Notes: generated from the sequence alone by a model not told the origin. 64,000 nucleotides of DNA from Haladaptatus sp. ZSTT2 (GCF_037081775.1 NZ_JBAMHQ010000002.1:62001-126000); one strand, 5' to 3'; shown: positions 52,265 through 61,991, counted from the first letter of the stretch. Numbers and translations are program-made.

Positions 52265-52726
52265 TTAGGCGGGTTCGATTACGTGAAGCGGCCAGTCTTT
52301 CTCCTGACGGAGCTCCGTGTCGGCACCGATCTCTTCTGGCTGTCTGATGCGAAGCTGAATTGGCATCCCGATATTCACGTCGTCGTATGGAACCGTCATT
52401 CGACCGGTTAATCGCGCACCGGAGTCCAGTTCGACAGTCGCGATTGCGAATGGAGCGAGAGCTTCGAACGCCGGTGGCGGCCGGTAAACTTCCGTGTAGC
52501 TGATAACCTCGCCGGTCATTGGTTGCTCTTCAATTTCGATGTTACGGCTGCCACACGCGTAACAGGCTGGTCTCGGCGGAATCATGCGGTTTTCACATTC
52601 CGCACACTTTCCGGCTAGGAGGCGTTCATTTGCCATTGCCTCGAAGAACCCTGGCAGTGTTAGGGGACTCTCTGAGGTAATTTCACGCTGTTCGTGTGTC
52701 ACTGTCTGTAGGTCGTTATTGCTCAT
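52265..52726 (-). CDS. DUF35 OB-fold/zinc-ribbon protein
   Basis: A 153-residue acyl-CoA-associated Zn-ribbon plus OB-fold protein. The ribbon is CAECENRMIPPRPACYACG (CxxC-x10-CxxC) and an ITYTEVYRPPPAF-type OB strand region follows (here VISYTEVYRPPPAFEALAP). Such proteins bind thiolase-like enzymes and channel CoA esters; the thiolase gene is two bases upstream in the same operon, the conserved pairing in archaea. Confidence 0.92.
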   Translation of the reverse strand: MSNNDLQTVTHEQREITSESPLTLPGFFEAMANERLLAGKCAECENRMIPPRPACYACGSRNIEIEEQPMTGEVISYTEVYRPPPAFEALAPFAIATVELDSGARLTGRMTVPYDDVNIGMPIQLRIRQPEEIGADTELRQEKDWPLHVIEPA

Positions 52727-52728
52727 TG

Positions 52729-53895
52729 TTAGATTGAAAGAACGTGTGCCACGGTACAGGCATCAGCTACACCACCTTCGTTGATTAACAGACCGGCGTT
52801 AGCGTTCTCGATCTGTCGTCCAGCCGTAGCATTACCTGTGAGTTGTTCGTACACCTCGACGGCCTGTAAAAGGCCAGTCGCACCAGTGGGATGGCCCCGT
52901 GCCTTCAGTCCGCCACTGGTATTGATGTGGACATCGGTCCAGTCGGCCGACCGTTCGGCAGGATCGCGGACAGTTTGGATACCCTCTCCCCAGGGTGCGA
53001 ACCCGGCAGCCTCTGCTAAGAGCGCCTCGCATGCGGTGAATGCGTCGTGAACTTCTGCCACGTCCATGTCTTCGGCGGACATTCCGGCTTCGTCGTAGGC
53101 TCGCTCAGCTGCCACTTCGGCACCCTCGATGGAGGTAAGGTTCCGGTCGGCCACCGAGAGGTTGTTCGAAGTGACGCTGCTCCCGAGGATTTTCACCTGT
53201 TCTTCGTCAGAGACTAGTTCCGAAGCAAGGTCTTCGGACACGACGATTACGGCTGCGGCTCCGTCGCTGACCGGCGCACAATCGTAGAGCTTGATCGGGG
53301 GTGCGATGTAGTCAGACTCCATTACATCGTCAATGTCTACTTCCTTCTGGAAGTGCGCGCGTGGATTCTGGGACGCATTATGATGGTTCTTCACCGAAAT
53401 CTCCGCAAGTTCCTCCTCGGTAATCCCCGATTCGTGGAGATACCGCTGTGCGATGAGCGCGTATTGACTTGGGGCAGTGATCCCCGACCGTTGTTCGAGT
53501 GCTCGGTCGAACGCCCCCGAAAGGGATTCGATCGAGTGGGAGGTTCCGCCAGCAGTCATCTTCTCTACACCACAGGCAAGGACTGCGTCGTGAGTGCCGG
53601 TTTTGACGTCCCGCATTGCATTCTTCAATGCGAGCCCACCTGCGGCGGCACACGCCTCAACTCGCTCGGCGGGGACGTTTCGGAGGCCGGCCCACTCGGC
53701 CAGCAAGGTCCCCATCATAATCTGGTGTTCGTACATCTCGGATTGGCTTCCGGCGTAGACCGCGTCAACGAATGATGCCGGATCTGGGAGGCCACTAAAG
53801 GCCTCTTCCATTGCGACTGCGAACAGATCGCGGCCAGTGAGATCGGTCCTGCCAATGGGTGATGTACCCACGCCTATAATACAAGGGTCTGGCAT
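52729..53895 (-). CDS. Thiolase family acyl-CoA acyltransferase/aldolase (lipid-transfer type)
   Basis: A 388-residue thiolase-superfamily protein. The N-terminal nucleophile region is VEACAAAGGLALKNA (Cys in place of CASG). The C-terminal motif INTSGGLKARGHPTGATGLL carries the catalytic GHP; a second Cys as in biosynthetic thiolases is present as DACTVAH. With DUF35 it resembles archaeal acetyl-CoA acetyltransferase complexes and Ltp2-type retro-aldolases. It is the first gene of the operon, divergent from the IclR regulator. Confidence 0.92.
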   Translation of the reverse strand: MPDPCIIGVGTSPIGRTDLTGRDLFAVAMEEAFSGLPDPASFVDAVYAGSQSEMYEHQIMMGTLLAEWAGLRNVPAERVEACAAAGGLALKNAMRDVKTGTHDAVLACGVEKMTAGGTSHSIESLSGAFDRALEQRSGITAPSQYALIAQRYLHESGITEEELAEISVKNHHNASQNPRAHFQKEVDIDDVMESDYIAPPIKLYDCAPVSDGAAAVIVVSEDLASELVSDEEQVKILGSSVTSNNLSVADRNLTSIEGAEVAAERAYDEAGMSAEDMDVAEVHDAFTACEALLAEAAGFAPWGEGIQTVRDPAERSADWTDVHINTSGGLKARGHPTGATGLLQAVEVYEQLTGNATAGRQIENANAGLLINEGGVADACTVAHVLSI

Positions 53896-54477
53896 TGCAT
53901 AACAATGTCATTATCCCACCGCCATAAACCTACTGCAACTAATAATATATTTGCTATAACTTCTAGCACGAGCCTTGATGGTGATATCAGTTCTAGTAGG
54001 GTCTATCCCGAAATTGACCTTCAGGAGTACAATGAGTCAGACAATGCATTCCCATCTCCATGGATCCAGTCCTCTCGATGACCATTCCGAGGTCGAATGT
54101 GACGTAGCTCAGGATTCAGACGAAGAGGAACGGATTAGGCACCATCGCTCGACGATCTCGGTCAATTTGTAGCCCGCGCGTTGTATGAGCGTCTCGCTGT
54201 CATCCGCCAAATCAGCTTGTGCCGTGATATAAAATACCTAATACATATTCTCCAATATTTATTTTGGGTAATTTTGAGAAGCTAACACACTATTGCGGGA
54301 ATTAATCAAAAGTTCGGACAATTATTATTACTACGGACTCCAAAAACATGGGGATATTTCTCTTGACGGTGTATTTTTCCGAAAAATTTGCGTGAGGGGC
54401 ACGGACCAATCTTCAATTCGACTTTCTGATATTTTGAGAGGGGCAAATTGAAGTCAAGGCTTGACTATGCCTAGCAC
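53896..54477. other. Divergent promoter region between thiolase operon and IclR gene
   Basis: About 580 bases, AT-rich after 54220, with ATATAAAATAC- and TATTTTTCC-like boxes and no believable gene. A short frame at 53975-54172 is not protein-like. IclR binding sites are expected here, but no clear palindrome is visible. Confidence 0.5.
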
Positions 54478-55260
54478 ATGGTTCAAAATTCGCCAGACGG
54501 CGGCCCGCGGACGATAGCGGCAGTCGAAAAAGCGTGTGCGATTGTGGACTCTCTCCATGAGATGAACGGCGCAACGCTCACGGAAGTCGCAGATCATCTC
54601 GACTTGACCCCAGGGACAGTGTACCCGCACCTAGCGACTCTGATGCAGCAAGAACTAGTAATCAAGCAAGACGACCATTATTACACCGGATACCGATTTC
54701 TGACCATCGGTGAAACTCGACGACGGAACGATGTCCTTTTTGAGCACGCTATGGATGAAATTGATGAGTTTGCTCAAGAGGCGAACGTCCGAATGCAAAT
54801 CTACATCGAAGAGTTCGGGCGGGCGGTTTGTATTGGAATAGCGGGTGGGAAGCGGAGCATCTCCCCTGTAGATGAGGTCGGTTACCGCACCCCGCTCCAC
54901 TGTATTGCAGCTGGCAAAGCGATGTTGGCGGAGTTCGATCAGGACCAGTTGGACGAACATATTTCGCGCCATGGACTGTCTGAACACACCGAGAACACGA
55001 TTACGAACCGCGACCGTCTCGTTGCCGAACTCAAGGAAATATCAGACCAAGGATACGCTGTCAACGACGAAGAATATATCCCCCGATTGCGTGCTGTAGG
55101 TGCAGCGGTTACGAAGGAAGATGGTTCTATCCTGGGAGCGATATCGGCTTCAGCCCCGGTTGGCGTTCTGAGTGGAAGAAGGCTCTCCGAGGAGCTGCCA
55201 AAACAGATCGTGGCAATGGCACACACGATCGAAATGAATATCAGAGTTCAAAGCGAATGA
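54478..55260 (+). CDS. IclR family transcription regulator
   Basis: A 260-residue regulator. The N-terminal winged helix (about 12-75) includes GATLTEVADHLDLTPGTVYP as helix-turn-helix. A GAF-like effector domain follows with GKRSISPVDEVGYRTPLH, HCIAAGKAMLAEF (characteristic of IclR) and SASAPVGVLSGRRL. It binds a carboxylate or aromatic effector in this family and probably controls the divergent acyl-CoA operon (thiolase to MFS). Confidence 0.92.
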   Translation: MVQNSPDGGPRTIAAVEKACAIVDSLHEMNGATLTEVADHLDLTPGTVYPHLATLMQQELVIKQDDHYYTGYRFLTIGETRRRNDVLFEHAMDEIDEFAQEANVRMQIYIEEFGRAVCIGIAGGKRSISPVDEVGYRTPLHCIAAGKAMLAEFDQDQLDEHISRHGLSEHTENTITNRDRLVAELKEISDQGYAVNDEEYIPRLRAVGAAVTKEDGSILGAISASAPVGVLSGRRLSEELPKQIVAMAHTIEMNIRVQSE

Positions 55261-55602
55261 CATTTGCTGGCCGCAAGTTTGCAACCCTGCAGGTTTGTGA
55301 GGATTAAGCATGAATATAATTGGTATATTTGACTGAAAATAGGCTACCTCACGTAATTCCGCGATATTATTGGACATTCAGTTAGAGTGTATCGGTGGTA
55401 CAGTGCTTGTGGGCATCAAACCGTGAATTATTCCCCTTAGCAGTCGTGCCTACAATCTTACTCGTATCTGTCAAAGTGGTCGTGCACGGCCAGCTGCTCC
55501 TCTGGGACTCACCTCAGCCCGTCTCATAGTAAAATGCGTCCCTTGTTTGGAAACTTTCCATAACAGTAGTACGTCTGTTATTCGAGTTGCCAGGTATGAT
55601 GA
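55261..55602. other. Intergenic region, nothing recognised
   Basis: About 340 AT-rich bases between the IclR gene and the small lipoprotein; no gene, tRNA or repeat is seen. Confidence 0.5.
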
Positions 55603-55983
55603 TTAATAAGCCGAGAAACTGATATCGACATTCCCCTCATTAATTCTCACGACAAGAATACAATCACACATTGTAACTTCCCCAGAACCGTTGGGACCTC
55701 CGTCGGTAGTTACAGATACATTATATTTCTTGTCTAACTCTAGGTCGGTTTCAAACACCTCCATCTGATCCGGTTCAAGTGTTATTTGCTTCTCGAAAAC
55801 AATATTATTTTTAGTGGAATCAACCTCCGCTATAGCAAGAGATATTGTGAGGATTTTCTCAGACCTGTTATATATTTCCAACCTTTTGTATGCTTCTACG
55901 TCTGATGATTCGAACATAGAGAGACATCCTGACCATGCTGTAAGAATGCCTGTGGAGATCCCAAGTAATGTACGTCGATTCAT
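55603..55983 (-). CDS. Small secreted lipoprotein, unknown
   Basis: A 126-residue protein with a twin-arginine type signal (MNRRTLLGISTGILTAWSGC; lipobox WSGC with Cys20), then a strand-rich domain of about 100 residues (LEIYNRSEKILTISLAIAEV, NIVFEKQITLEPDQ) with a C-terminal CDC pair. Its coding region is AT-rich compared with the rest of the window, a sign of recent transfer. An Ig-like or cupredoxin-like fold is possible. Function unknown. Confidence 0.8.
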   Translation of the reverse strand: MNRRTLLGISTGILTAWSGCLSMFESSDVEAYKRLEIYNRSEKILTISLAIAEVDSTKNNIVFEKQITLEPDQMEVFETDLELDKKYNVSVTTDGGPNGSGEVTMCDCILVVRINEGNVDISFSAY

Positions 55984-56403
55984 GAGATTTTCGGAAGGTA
56001 AGGAATGGTATGATAAATATTTTCTGTAAATATTGTTGGAGAATTTATTCCTTCACACATGCTTGAATTGGCAGAAGAATTCTCTCAAAGTCCACATATT
56101 CTGATATTATCTATGTGTGTAATTTTGCCTTCTCCCACCTCAGTAAGTGGCGCTTTTCTCCTCTGAGGGTATCCAGTACCCCCCGAATACGACCATGGCG
56201 TCGGTTCGTGGCCGTTCTCTTACCCACGAAAGAGACGTCTTGTTCCGCTGTGACCAATGGCGGATTACACCGAGAGCTCCGGTAGCGCGAAGAGCTGGCG
56301 TCAAGGCGAACCTTGAAGACAGCTACATGCGCTACAGCTGACCCACATAACAACACAGCTGTTATTCATTTCCATAACCACAACACGAGTACCACAGTAA
56401 GCG
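55984..56403. other. Intergenic region, probably decayed sequence
   Basis: About 420 bases. From 56190 to 56340 the sequence is GC-rich and codon-like (a short frame reads VRGRSLTHERDVLFRCDQW) but has no complete gene; it may be debris next to the IS remnant. Confidence 0.4.
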
Positions 56404-56996
56404 CTAGAAGTAATTACTCACACTCTGGAGGAGACGCTGGTCGAGAGCGGTATCAATCGCTGTGGTGAGCTCGTCAAGTGAGAAAAAGGTGCTACTGAGA
56501 GCTGCTTGGAGCTGTCTCCTGCATTCACTGACTGAGTTCAAACCAACGAGTCCGAAGGGGAGTCCGTCACAGCTCGTGACGGCTGAGCGGTGAGATTTTT
56601 GATAGCTCAATCCCGCTTCCTTCAGCAACCGTCGGCAACTCGGGATCGAATACTCCACATCGAAGCTGACTCCGAGGTATTGCTGAGCGAACGCCAGTGT
56701 CCACGTCGGCGTGTCGATTCTGATTTGTCCGGGTGGCTCCAGAAACCGCCTTTGTATTTCTCTTACCATGAGTTTGAGGGCTTCCGTGTTCTCCTAGAAT
56801 CCCGTCAGTAACGCCTTGATGAACCCTCTCATCGGTGTCATCCGGCGCTGAAGGTCGTTCCACTCGGCCATCTCTGTCTGCTTCACACAGTGCTTGTTCG
56901 CGATTGCAGCTAAGAGCCGTTGTGTCAGCTTCTTTCCTTCCACGTTGTCGAGAGCCCTTTACAGCTCTTCGACAGGATTTTCATCAAGATGGTTCA
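56404..56996 (-). pseudogene. IS630-family transposase remnant with internal deletion
   Basis: Read on the minus strand, 56996 to about 56830 gives LDENPVEEL, a stop, RALDNVEGKKLTQRLLAAIA, NKHCVKQTEMAEWNDLQRR: the helix-turn-helix start of haloarchaeal IS630 transposases. After a frameshift and stop, 56769-56590 gives EYSIPSCRRLLKEAGLSYQK. Then CRRQLQAALSSTFFSLDELT and TAIDTALDQRLLQSVSNYF close the protein. The whole DDE middle (about 130 residues) is missing. A dead copy. Confidence 0.85.
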
Positions 56997-57286
56997 CTCA
57001 CTACTGCACCAATTTGTGAGCAAATAATTCTAACGTTCTCTTATTTCAGCTGCATATTTCGAAGAGGACCGACCGTTCATTCTTGGTGCTAAGTTAGTCT
57101 GGCATTGACTTCATCACAAAGAATATTCTTGACGTACAGTTTTTGGGACGATATGGCACCATTCCGGTGTTACCTTTCTGCGTGGAATCCGCGAGAAACA
57201 CGATATTTTTGAAGCAGTATTTCCCGTCGTTTAGTTCCTCCTCTATTCAGTTACTAGGATGCGTTCAACGGGGTTCTCGCTCATCC

Positions 57287-57367
57287 TTTGTTCTGTTTTC
57301 TCTGTTGGCCAGTTCGGCTGCCAAAACCGTTTTTGCTTGTTTGTATAGTTTTGACAGGTTGGATGAT
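57287..57367 (+). repeat. 9-bp phased repeat array 7
   Basis: TTTGTTCTG, TTTTCTCTG, TTGGCCAGT, ... TTTGCTTGT, then TTTGTATAG, TTTTGACAG, GTTGGATGA from 57340. It lies in the 550-base gap between the IS remnant and the SRPBCC gene; the rest of that gap shows no gene. Confidence 0.55.
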
Positions 57368-57548
57368 GTCCAGTGCTATCCTGATATAGCAGCCTTCGAA
57401 TCCTCACGAGTAGTGTACGGCTTCATATATGTACTATAGATAGACTTCAAATCGGCGTTCAGAAGTAAACTATTCGTGCTCATCGGTCCACGAGCGTTCA
57501 CGCACGGAGCCTCTATTTCTTTGCAAGACGTATTCATTGTGACGGACA

Positions 57549-58001
57549 ATGACGAATAAAGCGAGTAGGGGTATCGGTGGGGGATTGATTGTTTCAGTAT
57601 CCAATATAATCGACCGACCGGTTTCTGACGTGTTCCATTTCATCGCCGACCAACATGTCGAGAATCACCCACGATGGGATCCTGATATCGAACTAGAACA
57701 GGAGTCGGATGGTTCGATCGAAGTTGGAACCATCATTCGCCGTCGGAACACACGGTATGACACACCCGTCGAGGGAACGATGGAGATAACAGAATTCGAA
57801 CGCAACCAAGCGATGGGCTCGATTATCAGAGAGGGTGGCTTCGAGATGCAGGGGCGAATCACCTTTGAGGACTTGGGATTGTCTCAAACGCGGATTACCC
57901 AGCAGGCGTCTGTTCCAGATTCGATTGATGAGGCACTGATTCGTCAAATGATGGAACGAAGCTCAGCGACGATCAAGGAGTTACTCGAATCAGCAGAGTA
58001 G
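57549..58001 (+). CDS. SRPBCC (START-like) family protein
   Basis: A 150-residue protein with the SRPBCC pattern: PVSDVFHFIADQHVENHPRW near the start, strands GTIIRRRNTRYDTPVEGTME and a C-terminal helix (EALIRQMMERSSATIKELLE). These proteins bind hydrophobic ligands; polyketide-cyclase-like members are common in haloarchaea without known roles. Stands alone after decayed sequence. Confidence 0.85.
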   Translation: MTNKASRGIGGGLIVSVSNIIDRPVSDVFHFIADQHVENHPRWDPDIELEQESDGSIEVGTIIRRRNTRYDTPVEGTMEITEFERNQAMGSIIREGGFEMQGRITFEDLGLSQTRITQQASVPDSIDEALIRQMMERSSATIKELLESAE

Positions 58002-58292
58002 TGCGGGGTTACCCGACTCATGGAAAGTCCCGTCCTTTAGATCATTGCTAGGACACTCGATATCTTTTTCGCACGGGAAAACACCTGGGTTCCAGAGTTG
58101 GGCGGTTGTCCGTTGCGTCGGATGTCCATGAAGAATCCTCTAACTAGAGCCAGTTAATCGTTCTCTCGAAGAGTGCCCCTTTGCGTCTACCCGACCAATC
58201 ACATCTCACGATTTCGTTCCGTGGCGGATATGCGCTCTGTTTGCAGCACCTTGGATGGACACCAGAGGTGACCCCTTCCTTACAGGAGTCAG

Positions 58293-59711
58293 TTACGCTG
58301 CGTCGACGCCGCTTGGCCCCCGAGGGAGGTATTCGCCGATCCCCTTCTCCGTGAGGATCTCGTCGTCTTCGACGACCACTTTTCCGCTCGTGATGACGTG
58401 GCTCGGCGAGCCCCGAAGGGTTCGGTCGTACGCCGAACACCAGTCGTTACCCAGGCCCTCGAGCCACTCGGAGTCGACGTGAACCTCCTTGTCGAGGTCG
58501 ACGATCAGCATGTCCGCGTCCGCACCCTCGACGAGTGCGCCCTTCCGAGGGTACAGTCCGAAGCGCTTCGCCGTGTTCGTCGAACACGTCTCGACGAGTC
58601 GCTCCATGCTGATGCGGTTCTTGTTGACGCCTTCGTGGAGCAGCAGGGGCAGGAACGTCTGCAAACCCTGGTCGCCCGGCGGGCCCTCCCAGAAGCTGCC
58701 GTTCCTTTCGCCCTTGAACTCTCGCGGATATGGGCAGTGGTCGGTCCCGACGTGCTGGAGCGCGCCAGTGCGGAGACCCGCCCACAGCGCCTCCTGGTCT
58801 TCCTTGTACCGGATCGGGGGGGATATCTTCCCCCACAGCCCGACGTCCTCGTCCTCACAGTGGTTCGCGAGGAAGGAGGGGAGCGTCTCTCCGTAGAGTT
58901 GGACCCCGCGATCCTGATATTTCTTGAGGACGGGGATCGTCTCTTTGGCGCTGTTGTGAACGACGTAGGCAGTGGCGTCGGTCTCTTCGCACAGCATGCC
59001 AATCTGCTCAACCTGCATTGCCTGCGCGATGCCCGGGGAGCTGTCGGCCCACGCCCGCAAGCTATCACGCCCCTCCTCATCTCGGACCTGGGGGATTGTC
59101 TTCTGGAGCAGGTCGTCGTTCTCCGCGTGGAACATCACGACTGCACCGCCCATGTCCGACGTCTTCCGGAAGACTTCGTACACTCGACCGGCGTCGGAGT
59201 GGCCGATTCCCAGCTCCGGCGCAGACTTCTTGTACATGTTGAAGAAGAGCTTGAACGAGCGAATTCCCGCGTCGTCCGCGAGTTGCTCGATCTCCTCGAC
59301 ATGGTGGTCCTGGTGGATGATCGCGTGGAAGCCGAAGTCGATGTACGACTGCTCCTCACCGGTGTCGACGAAGAAGTCCATGTCCGACATGTACGGCTCC
59401 TCCTGAAGGAGGAAGGTAAAGAATGAGGTCACGCCGCCCTTGAGGGAGGCGCGGGTCTCGGTTTCCATGTCTAGCTCGAACTGGGTGTGGTAGTCGTTTT
59501 CGTAACCCGCCGAGAGCCCCATGTGGTTGTGCGGGCAGATGATTCCCGGAATCAGGTGGTTCTGCTCCGCGTCTATCTCTTCGTCGGCCTCCGGGAGCGT
59601 TTCCTTGGATCCCACCGCGGTGATCTTGCCGTCTTCGACCGCTACGCCTCCGCGTATCGTTCCGGCCGGCGTAACGACACGGCTGTTAACAATCCTCAAG
59701 TCTGCTGGCAT
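58293..59711 (-). CDS. Dihydropyrimidinase/allantoinase-family cyclic amidohydrolase
   Basis: A 472-residue metal-dependent hydrolase that opens cyclic amides. Metal ligands: PHNHMG (HxH), the carboxylated Lys in SFKLFFNMY, VMFHAENDD and GTDHCPYP (Asp/His). The N-terminal beta-sandwich DLRIVNSRVVTPAGTIRGGV is typical of the D-hydantoinase/dihydropyrimidinase group. It is GC-rich and isolated from other pyrimidine genes; hydantoin, dihydropyrimidine or allantoin could be the substrate. Confidence 0.92.
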   Translation of the reverse strand: MPADLRIVNSRVVTPAGTIRGGVAVEDGKITAVGSKETLPEADEEIDAEQNHLIPGIICPHNHMGLSAGYENDYHTQFELDMETETRASLKGGVTSFFTFLLQEEPYMSDMDFFVDTGEEQSYIDFGFHAIIHQDHHVEEIEQLADDAGIRSFKLFFNMYKKSAPELGIGHSDAGRVYEVFRKTSDMGGAVVMFHAENDDLLQKTIPQVRDEEGRDSLRAWADSSPGIAQAMQVEQIGMLCEETDATAYVVHNSAKETIPVLKKYQDRGVQLYGETLPSFLANHCEDEDVGLWGKISPPIRYKEDQEALWAGLRTGALQHVGTDHCPYPREFKGERNGSFWEGPPGDQGLQTFLPLLLHEGVNKNRISMERLVETCSTNTAKRFGLYPRKGALVEGADADMLIVDLDKEVHVDSEWLEGLGNDWCSAYDRTLRGSPSHVITSGKVVVEDDEILTEKGIGEYLPRGPSGVDAA

Positions 59712-59986
59712 GCGACTGTCCTATCTCCGGTCTAAAACATAAGTACCATGATTGTTTTACCGGCAGGGAACTGTCTCGTTACGCCAGTGTGAGGAACAAG
59801 CAGGTCGGTGGGTTCGTTGGTCAGAATGCTCGTAGACCTGCTCAGCGAGTCGTTAGTGGCGGACTATCAGGCATCTTGGGAGCGCGAGCGGACGGAGACA
59901 CATACACAGTTGCGTCGTAGCCGAAACAAACCGATTCTCCCTGGCTCGGAAGTCGACATTCGGTCGCGTTTCGCGTTACTGCATCG

Positions 59987-60091
59987 TCAGTATAGAACGA
60001 CAAAGACCGAGAATACGACGACAGCACCAATTGCGACTCCAAGCCATTCCCCGTACGGAATACCAATTTCGAGGACGGCTCTACCCGTCAT
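59987..60091 (-). CDS. Single-helix small membrane protein (34 residues)
   Basis: ATG 60091 gives MTGRAVLEIGIPYGEWLG followed by VAIGAVVVFSVFVVLY and a stop. It forms a short amphipathic lead and one strong membrane helix. Such tiny membrane proteins are typical of haloarchaea. No recognised ribosome binding site, and an upstream TTCATAATCGG repeat sits just before it on the coding strand. Moderately supported. Confidence 0.5.
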   Translation of the reverse strand: MTGRAVLEIGIPYGEWLGVAIGAVVVFSVFVVLY

Positions 60092-60828
60092 GAGGGTTTC
60101 ATAATCGGTTTTCCTCTTGTGTTTTTACTGTCTCACCGAATTAACTCTACACCGAATTAGCTCTCCAAGTGGCTGAGACGGCCTGTATCGAAGGGAGTGA
60201 GCCGTAGTCGGCACATCTACTGAGGTGTCATAATCAGAATTACTGCCTTTGAGTTGGTTCTGGAGTGTCTAGGAGATTCTGTGCCTGTTATTTCGACTTC
60301 ATAATCGGGTTCATTGCCCGGAAGAGGCTGGTTGAGACTGGCTGTGTTTGAACTAGTGTGGAATTTTTGCGGAGGCGAAACTGGCGTTTGAGCGGGTGAG
60401 ATGTTTGAATTCGATGGATTTGTTGATTTTTGCATGTTGCACAGTAACTCCAAATCCGCCTCTCAGAGTTTCATAATCGGTTTCCTTCTTGCGGTTTCGA
60501 GTTTTTGAAAATGAGCCGGTCACGTCAAAACAGTTTCTTCAAAATCGCGTTACGTACCCGGGTTTGGGAATATTCTGGCTCTCACCATCTCTCTTTGTTG
60601 CTCGCTTGGTCGCCACATTCACTCTAGGTCCCACACATCGTCTTCTCTACCGCTCTCTTCCGGGCAAAATACCCGAGTTTGCAAATGTAACGACTCGCGT
60701 AGCACCGCCTAGATTCCCGCTGACTCATGCTACAGAACTATATGCGATTATGAGCACGCTCCAACAGAACCAGCACCGAACAGTGGTCAGGAATTCAATG
60801 CTGTAGAAACTCCCTTCAGCTAGAATCC
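60092..60828. other. Gene-poor interval
   Basis: About 740 bases with a family of TCATAATCGGTTT repeats but no credible larger gene; short frames lack haloarchaeal acidic composition. Part of a 1.1-kb decayed or regulatory region. Confidence 0.5.
60096..60491. repeat. Dispersed TCATAATCGGTTT repeats
   Basis: GTTTCATAATCGGTTTTCCT (60096-60115), CTTCATAATCGGGTTCATT (60297-60315) and GTTTCATAATCGGTTTCCTT (60468-60487), plus a weaker TGTCATAATCAG at 60225. First and third share about 20 of 24 bases, spaced 372 bases. Confidence 0.6.
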
Positions 60829-61908
60829 TCATTGGAGGCTTTCACAGGCAATGCCGTCATTATCTGCATCGAGTCGGTGTGGGTCAGACGGATCGTTCTC
60901 AAGGACGGTTTGGGCTTGCTCGTGCGTGTCGAAGTGTCCACAGTCATAATCGCCATCCGCAGGTAGGGGTGGCAAGTCTACATCATCAGTGTTCGATTCG
61001 GTCGGTGTGGGCGTTGGCGTTGGAATATCGGACACATCCCAGAGGCCAACTTCATTCTCTCGTGCGTCTTCTTCAGCGGCTCTGAACTCAGTACGCTTTG
61101 AGAATGAACTGTCGTAGAAGCGGGCGTAGCCCTGCGTGAGCAACTCCTTGTTGAAGTTGTCTCCGTCTACGTAGACATAGACGAGGAGCCGACCATAGTA
61201 GCCACGTCGGTCTGCTTGTGGGTCAACGGCGATGCGTACCGTTTTGCCATCGAGTTCTCGAACTGCGAATGCTTCTGCTCGCTCACCCCACTCGAAGAGG
61301 TGGTCTCGTCCTGCAACCGTGTCTGGAATGCCCTCGTATTCGGAGGGATTCACTTGGCTATACGTCGTTTCAGGTGTGTCAACGCCCAAGAGTCGGAGGG
61401 TGTCGATTTCGCCATTCGGGAATCGTGCCTCGACAGTATCACCGTCAATGACGCGGGTAATCGTCACCGTCCACTCGGTGCCCTCGTTCGGTCCGGATGG
61501 TGCAACGGTGGTTGGCGCTGGTGTCGGTGTCGGTGTCGGTGTTGGCGTTCGAGTAGTCGTCGTGACTGCCGTAGTCCTCGCTGTTGTCGTCGTTGGCCGT
61601 GGAGTTGTCGTCGTCACGATGCGGGTTGTCGTCACAACAGTCGTGGAGACAATCGTGGTCTGCTGTGTTGGGGTAGGGGTTCGTTGTGGCGTTGTCACCA
61701 CCGTGGGTTCAACCTGTGTTTGTGACGTCGGTGTCTCGCTCGTGGTTGGTCGCTCCCGTTCTGTTTCGCTCTCGATAGCGTCTGTCTGCTCGCCTTGCTC
61801 TGCCGTCGAGAACTCAGTCGTCTGCCCTGTTTGGGGCGATTCGACACACCCAGAGAGGATGACGAAGCACGCCAAAAGATAGACAATGAGCGTTCTGCCG
61901 CGAATCAT
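60829..61908 (-). CDS. Secreted thermonuclease lipoprotein with excalibur domain
   Basis: A 359-residue extracellular nuclease. A signal with lipobox ILSGC (Cys21) is followed by a Thr/Pro/Val-rich linker of about 110 residues. The staphylococcal-nuclease domain has [54 protein letters not shown] and [10 protein letters not shown] (catalytic Arg/Asp/Glu pattern). [11 protein letters not shown] spacer precedes the C-terminal excalibur Ca2+ motif ([11 protein letters not shown]). It would digest DNA at the cell surface. It lies 83 bases from the transfer ATPase on the same strand. Confidence 0.93.
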   Translation of the reverse strand: MIRGRTLIVYLLACFVILSGCVESPQTGQTTEFSTAEQGEQTDAIESETERERPTTSETPTSQTQVEPTVVTTPQRTPTPTQQTTIVSTTVVTTTRIVTTTTPRPTTTTARTTAVTTTTRTPTPTPTPTPAPTTVAPSGPNEGTEWTVTITRVIDGDTVEARFPNGEIDTLRLLGVDTPETTYSQVNPSEYEGIPDTVAGRDHLFEWGERAEAFAVRELDGKTVRIAVDPQADRRGYYGRLLVYVYVDGDNFNKELLTQGYARFYDSSFSKRTEFRAAEEDARENEVGLWDVSDIPTPTPTPTESNTDDVDLPPLPADGDYDCGHFDTHEQAQTVLENDPSDPHRLDADNDGIACESLQ

Positions 61909-61991
61909 GTTTCAGATTCGACTGAAATTGGGATAGTAAATTCGTGCTTACAAAATGTTCATCTCAGCACAATAGGGCAGCGCACATTCAT

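Noticed and set aside
60217-60453. 78-codon minus-strand frame in the repeat interval
   Set aside because: Not acidic, Ser/Asn/Pro-rich, and carries the dispersed TCATAATCGG repeats; likely non-coding.
61232-61882. 216-codon Val/Gly-rich frame opposite the nuclease linker
   Set aside because: Antisense of the Thr/Pro stalk; low complexity ([14 protein letters not shown]) with no signal or start context.
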